A stretch of 47,722 bases of DNA, taken from assembly GCA_003030785.1 (NCBI GenBank), contig PYVH01000014.1, forward strand, positions 224 to 47,945, read 5' to 3'. Position numbers and translations under genes: made by a program. Source of the DNA: Marinobacter sp. B9-2 (GTDB lineage: Bacteria; Pseudomonadota; Gammaproteobacteria; Pseudomonadales; Oleiphilaceae). The notes under the pieces were generated by a model. The model was not told the origin of the DNA and did no database searches. It saw only the letters and a program-made list of their open reading frames with translations. Below are positions 42,594 to 47,722 of the stretch, piece by piece. The stretch's first letter is position 1. Every line of letters begins with the position of its first letter.

Positions 42594-43493
42594 TTATTTC
42601 TGCTCCCCCGTCCCCATGCCGGAATGAAGCATGGCGGCAGACCGCAGGGCGTTGGTCAGCCGGTCCATCACGCCGCCGCCGTGACGCCAGAAATGCCAGT
42701 ATAGCTGCACTTCCAGGGTTTGTTCAGGCGCGATGCTCACCAGTCGCCCCGCGGCAATCTCCGGTCGAGCCTGCATTTCCGGAATCATACCGTAGCCCAT
42801 ACCCGCCAGCGCCAGTTTTACAAAACCTTCCGAGGAAGGGCAAAGGTGGTGGGGGAAGGTGCCGTGATAGCCGCACTGGGCCAGGAACCGGTGTTGCAGC
42901 TGGTCATTGGGCCCGAAAACGATGGCCGGTGCACTCTGCAGGCTGGCCTCGGTGAGGCCGTTTGCGAAATAGCGTTGAACGTAGTCCGGAGTTGCCAGCG
43001 GCATGTAGGTCATGGTGCCAATGGGTACGCATCGGGCACCGGCAACTGGCTGGGGGCTGCTGCACAGGCAGGCAGCCACATACCCTTCGCGCATCCGGCG
43101 GAGGCCAATGTCCTGGTCCTCCACCACAAGATCCAGCAGCAGGGTCTCGTCCGCGCAGAAACTGCCCACGGCCCCTGCCCACCAGGTTGCCAGGCTGTCG
43201 GCATTCAGCGCGATACGCAGTCTTGCCGTGGGTTCCGAGATCGCCGGAATGGATTTTGTCAGGTCTCTTTCCAGCAACTGCACCTGCTGAACGTGGTTAA
43301 GCAGGCGTTGCCCTGCCGGCGTGGCTTTGAGCACCGGGCTACGAACCAGAACCGGCTGCCCGAGCCGGATTTCCAGCGTGCGAATGCGCTGGGAAATGGC
43401 CGACTGGCTTAGCCCGAGTGCCAGACCAGCCCGTTCGAACCCGCCGCACTCAATAACCGTCGCCAGTGCTTCCAGCAGTTTGTAATCAATCAT
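42594..43493 (-). CDS. argP: LysR family regulator ArgP
   Basis: LysR-type regulator of 299 residues from ATG 43493. The HTH is IDYKLLEALATVIECGGFERAGLALGLSQSAISQRI, close to ArgP (IciA) of E. coli, followed by the effector domain. ArgP turns on the arginine exporter argO in response to arginine or lysine. It is divergent from argO with 88 bases between, the classic arrangement. Confidence 0.9.
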   Translation of the reverse strand: MIDYKLLEALATVIECGGFERAGLALGLSQSAISQRIRTLEIRLGQPVLVRSPVLKATPAGQRLLNHVQQVQLLERDLTKSIPAISEPTARLRIALNADSLATWWAGAVGSFCADETLLLDLVVEDQDIGLRRMREGYVAACLCSSPQPVAGARCVPIGTMTYMPLATPDYVQRYFANGLTEASLQSAPAIVFGPNDQLQHRFLAQCGYHGTFPHHLCPSSEGFVKLALAGMGYGMIPEMQARPEIAAGRLVSIAPEQTLEVQLYWHFWRHGGGVMDRLTNALRSAAMLHSGMGTGEQK

Positions 43494-43581
43494 AAGTAAA
43501 ACTGATGCAGCATTATGAGTATGAATTCCAAGTATAGATGTAAAGCGGTAACCTTGCGCCAATCAATGAGGAGAAACCAAC

Positions 43582-44187
43582 GTGCTTGAGAGTTACCTGA
43601 CCGGATTGATTGTGTGTGGCGGCATTATCGTGGCGATCGGTGCGCAGAACGCCTATTTGCTGAGCCAGGCAATCCGCCGGGAACATCATTGGTGGTCAGC
43701 CGGATTGTGCATGGTGGCGGATGTCACGCTGTTTACCCTGGGCATGTTCGGCATCAGTGCTGCCCTGATGGCCATGCCTGAGGCGTTGCAGATTCTCCGC
43801 TGGCTCGGGGTGGCCTTCCTGGGCTGGCTTGCGGTCCAGTCCTTTGTCCGCGCGAGCCGTGGTAGGGCGGCTCTTGAAGCGGGTGAGGTAACCAAACGAA
43901 GCCTTAAGGCCGTGGTGTTCACAACCCTGGCAGTAACCCTGCTGAATCCCCAGGTTTATCTCGATACGCTGCTCCTGATCCCCGCTATCGGAGCCCAGCA
44001 AGAGGACGCGACCACCTTCGTGGCCGGTGCGAGCAGTGCCTCGATTCTCTGGTTTGGTCTGCTAGCCTGGGGTGGCTCGGCGCTGGCCCCGATTCTCGCC
44101 CGGCCGCTGGCCTGGCGGATTATCGATGGTGTCATCGGCGTTATGATGGCAGTCATCGCCCTGCACCTGACTTTCAGTGGTCTTTGA
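43582..44187 (+). CDS. argO: LysE/ArgO family amino acid exporter
   Basis: Inner-membrane exporter of 201 residues with six helices. The family opening has GLIVCGGIIVAIGAQNAYLLSQAI, and the NPQVYLDTLLL sequence of the LysE family is present. It probably exports arginine or lysine. The start is GTG 43582 with AGGAG about eight bases upstream. It is paired with divergent argP. Confidence 0.92.
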   Translation: MLESYLTGLIVCGGIIVAIGAQNAYLLSQAIRREHHWWSAGLCMVADVTLFTLGMFGISAALMAMPEALQILRWLGVAFLGWLAVQSFVRASRGRAALEAGEVTKRSLKAVVFTTLAVTLLNPQVYLDTLLLIPAIGAQQEDATTFVAGASSASILWFGLLAWGGSALAPILARPLAWRIIDGVIGVMMAVIALHLTFSGL

Positions 44188-44302
44188 AATTGGTGGTCTT
44201 TCATATTCAAACGGTCGTATGAATTTCTTGCATTGGCACGCTCCCAGCTGGAAGATAGCGTGCTATTGAATTTGCAGTCATTTTTACCACCGAGGATATT
44301 TG

Positions 44303-44776
44303 ATGAATGCCACTGTACGTCGCTGGCTTGCCAGCGCCGGAGCCATGCGCCGTGTGCTGTCTACGTTTGCTCCCTATCTTGGAGCCGGAATCCGTGTGAC
44401 CCATATTGCTGAAGATTTCAGTTCGGCCCGGGTGGAAATGGGCCAGCACTGGTACAACACCAATTACGTGGGCACTCACTTTGGCGGTTCGCTCTACAGC
44501 ATGGTCGATCCCATGTACATGCTGTTGCTGATGCGACGACTGGGCAACAACTACATCGTGTGGGATAAATCCGCGAGTATCGATTTTATCCGCCCGGGCA
44601 AGGGCAAGGTGATGGCCCGGTTTGAGCTGACCGATGAGCGTGTTGACGAGATCCGGGCCGCAACGGCAGACGGAGACAAGATGCTGCCGGAGTGGGACGT
44701 GGAGATCGTTGATGAATCCGGTGAACTTGTGGCCAGGGTGCGCAAAATTCTTTACGTTCGCCGGAAGAGAGGCTGA
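44303..44776 (+). CDS. DUF4442 hotdog-fold protein
   Basis: A 157-residue protein with the YiiD-like thioesterase hotdog layout: NYVGTHFGGSLYSMVDPMYMLLL, then the strand IVWDKSASIDFIRPGKGKVMARF and a C-terminal DESGELVARVRKILYVR. It may be an acyl-CoA thioesterase. ATG 44303 has GAGG about eight bases upstream. Confidence 0.87.
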   Translation: MNATVRRWLASAGAMRRVLSTFAPYLGAGIRVTHIAEDFSSARVEMGQHWYNTNYVGTHFGGSLYSMVDPMYMLLLMRRLGNNYIVWDKSASIDFIRPGKGKVMARFELTDERVDEIRAATADGDKMLPEWDVEIVDESGELVARVRKILYVRRKRG

Positions 44777-44796
44777 ATCAGATTGGCCAGCCCCTC

Positions 44797-45297
44797 TCAG
44801 TCAAAGCGCCGCGCCTCGGTCAGGCGGCCTTTCCAGTAATAGCCACTGATCGACGACTGGATAACGCCGGCAGATGTTGATGCGTGGATGAACCGGTCCC
44901 CGCCCATGTAGATACCGGCGTGTTGCTCCTTGCCGCCAATCCGGAAGAACACCACATCGCCCGGCCGAATCTCGCCGGGATGAACCACGTCGCCACTGGC
45001 GAGCATCTGGGTTGTGGTTCGGGGCAACCGTTTGCCCAGGCCTTCCTGGTAGGCGGTAAGAATGAACCCGGAACAATCAAAGCCATTGGAGGAGGTGCCG
45101 CCGTACTCATAGGGCGTGCCCCGATACCGCTCGAACACCTGCCAGAGCTTCTGTGCCCTGTCTGACGATGAAGCCTCAGCGGGCACTGACTGTAGCCCCG
45201 GGGAGGAATCCGGCTGCAAATGACCACTGCTGGCGCAGCCGCCCAGCGCAACCGCTGCGAGTGCCACAAATAAGATGTTCCGCAAGCAATAACGCAT
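44797..45297 (-). CDS. NlpC/P60 family lipoprotein peptidase
   Basis: Outer-membrane lipoprotein of 166 residues. The lipobox LGGC has its lipidated cysteine at residue 21. The papain-like peptidase domain has Cys75 in FDCSGF and His126 in EQHAGIY, with His138 in FIHAST as third residue. It cuts peptidoglycan peptides, as in Spr/MepS. The start is ATG 45297. Confidence 0.9.
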   Translation of the reverse strand: MRYCLRNILFVALAAVALGGCASSGHLQPDSSPGLQSVPAEASSSDRAQKLWQVFERYRGTPYEYGGTSSNGFDCSGFILTAYQEGLGKRLPRTTTQMLASGDVVHPGEIRPGDVVFFRIGGKEQHAGIYMGGDRFIHASTSAGVIQSSISGYYWKGRLTEARRFD

Positions 45298-45471
45298 TCT
45301 GGATCCTGTGCATTTATCAACAGTCTTTACTGTAATAGTCGGCCTGAAGGATGTCAGGTTACGGATCGTGAGATTTTGTTGATACGGCTCAATGAAGTCT
45401 GGGTTGGTCGCCGGCTATCTTTTCTTCTCATGCAGGAATAGTCTGTCACGAGACCTCTCGGGAGAGCCGAA

Positions 45472-46491
45472 ATGAGCGAAGGAAAACGCACGAATGCCAT
45501 TCCGCCAGATACTCTGGCGACCATCCTCGAAAGCGCTGTACTGGCGCCGTCCAGTCACAATACACAGCCCTGGCGCTTTGAGATCAGCGAGACCGGTGTC
45601 TCTCTGTTTGCTGACCGGCTGCGGGCCTTGCCGGTAAACGACCCCGACGACCGGGAACTTACCATCAGCTGCGGGTGCGCCCTGTTCAATCTTCGCATTG
45701 CGGCCGCCCATGCCGGATTTAATGCCCACTGCGCACTTCTGCCGGATCCCGACGATGAGGATCTGCTCGCCACGGTCACGTTTACGCCAGCGTCCGGGCC
45801 AGAGGACCGGCAATCCGAGCTGTTCCAGGCGATTACCAGGCGACGGACCTATCGCAAGCGGTTTGAGCCAAAGCAGGTGCCTTCGAACGTGCTTGGCATT
45901 CTTGAAGAGTCCGCAGAGGCCGAAGGGGCCTGGTTCCAGGTTCTGGACTCAGAGCATGCCCGCCATCAGGTGGCCGAGCTGGTGGCAGAGGGCGACGCTG
46001 CCCAGTGGTCCAACCCGAGCTGGCGACGGGAACTGGCCGCCTGGATGCATCCCCGCCGCAAGGGCGACGGTTTGACGGTTCCGGGTATGGTTGCGCCCGT
46101 GGCCCAACTGGTGGTGCGCACGTTTGACATGGGGAACGGCGTGGGTGCCAAGGACCGGCAACTGGCGGATGAATCGCCGGTGATTGCTGCACTGGGAACC
46201 GCCGGAGATGGCGTAGAAGACTGGCTGAAGGCAGGGCAGGCGCTGGAGCGGGTCTTGCTTCGGTCCCTCGGGCAGGGGTTGCAGGCGTCCTATCTGAACC
46301 AGCCCATTCAGGTTGCGGTGCTGCGGCCGAAGCTTCAACACTTGCTCGGCCACTCTGGCTTTCCCCAGATTCTGCTCAGGTTGGGGTTCCCGGCCACGGA
46401 TTTGCCGGCGGCTCCCAGACGTAATCTGCAGGAAGTTGTAGAAAACTCGGACGCTCGGGATATCAAGGCGAAACAGGCGAGCCGGCGGTAA
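45472..46491 (+). CDS. Acg-like nitroreductase family protein
   Basis: FMN-binding flavoprotein of 339 residues related to mycobacterial Acg. The N-terminal APSSHNTQPWRFEI is the family's FMN-binding motif, and later RRRTYRKRFEP and SLGQGLQASYLNQPI match the Acg pattern. Physiological function is unknown, possibly flavin storage or reduction. The start has CGGGAGAG upstream. Confidence 0.86.
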   Translation: MSEGKRTNAIPPDTLATILESAVLAPSSHNTQPWRFEISETGVSLFADRLRALPVNDPDDRELTISCGCALFNLRIAAAHAGFNAHCALLPDPDDEDLLATVTFTPASGPEDRQSELFQAITRRRTYRKRFEPKQVPSNVLGILEESAEAEGAWFQVLDSEHARHQVAELVAEGDAAQWSNPSWRRELAAWMHPRRKGDGLTVPGMVAPVAQLVVRTFDMGNGVGAKDRQLADESPVIAALGTAGDGVEDWLKAGQALERVLLRSLGQGLQASYLNQPIQVAVLRPKLQHLLGHSGFPQILLRLGFPATDLPAAPRRNLQEVVENSDARDIKAKQASRR

Positions 46492-46505
46492 CCGGTTCTT
46501 CCTCG

Positions 46506-46886
46506 TCAGTGTCTGGCTTTGGTGACCACTTCCGGTGTCGCTGGCTCACCGGATGTGCCAGCGAGAATGCGTTCAGCATCAAGAGAGGCAATCGGTACCC
46601 TGGTGTCCCGGGGAACGTCGCCGCTCAGTTGCAGCTCAAGATAGCGGAGCGCACAGACCCGAAGGAAGGACGTGAAGTTACCGAGGTCGTGGCCGGCATC
46701 AATGGATTCGTGATAAAGCCGGGTGATCATTTGCGGCAGGTTCATGCCATCCCGTTCGGCCAGCTCCGCCAGTACCTGCCAGAAGGCGTTTTCCATCCGC
46801 ACACTGGTCACCATGCCATCGATGCGGAGGGAATGAGTCCGGCTGACCCAAAGCTCCGGGTCGGCGTTGATGAAAAGCTTGCACAT
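46506..46886 (-). CDS. Ribbon-helix-helix domain protein
   Basis: A 126-residue protein with an RHH-type domain: SLRIDGMVTSVRMENAFWQVLAELAERDGMNLPQMITRLYHESI, as in the RHH_4 (PF13467-like) family. DNA binding is presumed. ATG 46886 was chosen because GGGAGG lies upstream. It follows the PfpI-family gene on the same strand by 50 bases. Confidence 0.83.
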   Translation of the reverse strand: MCKLFINADPELWVSRTHSLRIDGMVTSVRMENAFWQVLAELAERDGMNLPQMITRLYHESIDAGHDLGNFTSFLRVCALRYLELQLSGDVPRDTRVPIASLDAERILAGTSGEPATPEVVTKARH

Positions 46887-46936
46887 GTGGGCCTCCCGGG
46901 AAGCGATGAGGGGCCGGTGGGCTGGCCCCTGCTCCG

Positions 46937-47524
46937 TTACTGATCCAGCAATTTGAAAAATTGTGCCAGCCAGGCCGGATGAGCAGGCCACGCAGGCGCT
47001 GTTACCAGATTAGCATCGGTGACCGCCTGATCAACCTCGATACCGGCGAACGTGCCGCCGGCCAGTTCCACTTCCGGTTGGCAGGCCGGGTAGGCAGAAC
47101 ATTTGCGTCCCTCCAGAACCCCGGCTGCGGCCAACAGCTGGGCACCGTGGCAGATCGCCGCCACGGGCTTGTTGGTCTCAAAAAAGTGGCGAACGAGATT
47201 CTGCACGTCCTTGTTGAGGCGCAGGTATTCAGGTGCTCGACCGCCCGGCACTACCAGCGCGTCGTAGTTCGCCGGATCCAGTCCATCAAAATCCGCGTTC
47301 AGGGCGAATCGGTGCCCTGGTTTTTCGGTGTAGGTCTGGTCACCCTCGAAATCATGAATGGCTGTGGCAACAGTGTCGCCGGCTTTTTTGTCGGGGCATA
47401 CGGCGTGAACCGTGTGGCCAACGGCCTGCAGTGCCTGGAACGGCACCATGGTTTCGTAGTCTTCGGTGAAGTCACCGGTAATCATCAGAATCTTCTTCCC
47501 GCTCATGGCTGTTGTTGGGCTCAT
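46937..47524 (-). CDS. DJ-1/PfpI family protein
   Basis: Flavodoxin-like DJ-1/PfpI protein of 195 residues. The nucleophile elbow is AICHGAQ (Cys125, His126), with Glu21 or Glu24 of TEDYET as the acidic partner; [12 protein letters not shown] is a family hallmark. It may be a glyoxalase III-like enzyme, a deglycase or a stress chaperone. The start has AAGGAGAC upstream. Confidence 0.88.
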   Translation of the reverse strand: MSPTTAMSGKKILMITGDFTEDYETMVPFQALQAVGHTVHAVCPDKKAGDTVATAIHDFEGDQTYTEKPGHRFALNADFDGLDPANYDALVVPGGRAPEYLRLNKDVQNLVRHFFETNKPVAAICHGAQLLAAAGVLEGRKCSAYPACQPEVELAGGTFAGIEVDQAVTDANLVTAPAWPAHPAWLAQFFKLLDQ

Positions 47525-47722
47525 GGCTGTCTCCTTGTGATTGTCGTGCCAAGTCAGGAAACAGTAGCAGCGTCGGTGAAGAAGCGGGTATTAGAGGATT
47601 ACTACAGTCCTCAGGCTTCCCGGATCGAGGGCATGTCGACACCCGAAGGGATGTTCCTTGCTCGAATCCCGGTGCCGAAGGCCCGCGGTTCTGTATTCTG
47701 TTAACCTTAGCAGATGCTGAAA
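47525..47722. other. Intergenic end of window, nothing identified
   Basis: The 198 bases after the PfpI start contain its ribosome-binding site and no clear gene. Frames on both strands stay open for about 40 codons, but none resembles a known protein. The promoter of the PfpI-RHH pair is expected here but I could not place it. Confidence 0.3.

Noticed and set aside
46961-47704. Plus-strand open frame of 247 codons opposite the PfpI gene
   Set aside because: Antisense to a gene with the AICHGAQ motif; its tail after 47524 has no recognisable protein and no good ribosome-binding site.
1-47722. CRISPR arrays, insertion sequences, prophage genes, tRNA or rRNA genes
   Set aside because: No regularly spaced direct repeats, transposase or integrase motifs, phage structural genes or cloverleaf sequences were found by reading both strands.

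Overview
The window looks like a chromosomal segment of a marine gammaproteobacterium, most like Marinobacter or a close relative. This rests on gene content and moderate-to-high GC coding style: a FhuCDBF-type ferric-siderophore importer, ArgP/ArgO, a long-form oleate hydratase, MtfA, YaiI, YebE, DUF6279 and DUF2897 genes, and a fused indolepyruvate ferredoxin oxidoreductase. The genus is an inference from remembered gene sets, not from a search. No phage, insertion sequence, CRISPR array, tRNA or rRNA gene was seen. It reads as core genome with a few decaying genes and one family of small palindromic repeats.

Layout. 1-5.2 kb: end of an SDR oxidoreductase, a DUF6279 lipoprotein, a DUF2798 membrane gene cut by an in-frame amber codon, a four-repeat DUF4397 lipoprotein, and PBP4-type D-Ala-D-Ala carboxypeptidase. 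5.4-10.4 kb: a tandem thioredoxin-fold GST-like protein, palindromic repeat copy A, a Tat-signal aldo/keto reductase translationally coupled to a membrane protein, a second cytosolic aldo/keto reductase, a GFA/CENP-V zinc protein and a periplasmic PQQ-type sugar dehydrogenase. 10.6-17.2 kb: an iron region with three Fur-box-like sites, made of a 36-residue membrane microprotein, a fhuC-fhuD-fhuB-fhuF operon with overlapping genes, and a fused ABC exporter. 17.2-24.4 kb: YaiI, repeat copy B, an exported histidine phosphatase, PhnA/YjdM, YebE-like DUF533, a PCu(A)C copper chaperone, a frameshifted oleate hydratase, DUF2897, MtfA and a short SDR.

24.5-28.4 kb: a membrane diguanylate cyclase, CopD-like and MaoC genes in one run, a RIO kinase and a DUF6544-like protein. 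28.4-35.2 kb: an aromatic amino acid module made of an NSS transporter, an aromatic aminotransferase and indolepyruvate:ferredoxin oxidoreductase, with a divergent Lrp-type regulator. 35.2-47.7 kb: a cold shock protein, a 1251-residue DUF1631-GGDEF-EAL protein, RNase Z, a dienoyl-CoA isomerase-like crotonase joined to a CPBP protease, DUF2721, divergent argP/argO, a DUF4442 hotdog protein, an NlpC/P60 lipoprotein, an Acg-like nitroreductase, a ribbon-helix-helix protein and a PfpI-family protein.

How they work together. The iron region plausibly imports a ferric siderophore (FhuD, FhuB, FhuC) and releases the iron by reduction (FhuF). The 28-35 kb module would import aromatic amino acids, transaminate them and oxidatively decarboxylate the arylpyruvates to acyl-CoAs. 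The points most worth a second look are the Fur-boxed microprotein overlapping fhuF, the two repeat elements with a conserved loop inside long stems, and the two disrupted genes (oleate hydratase and DUF2798). No intergenic gap exceeds about 300 bases.
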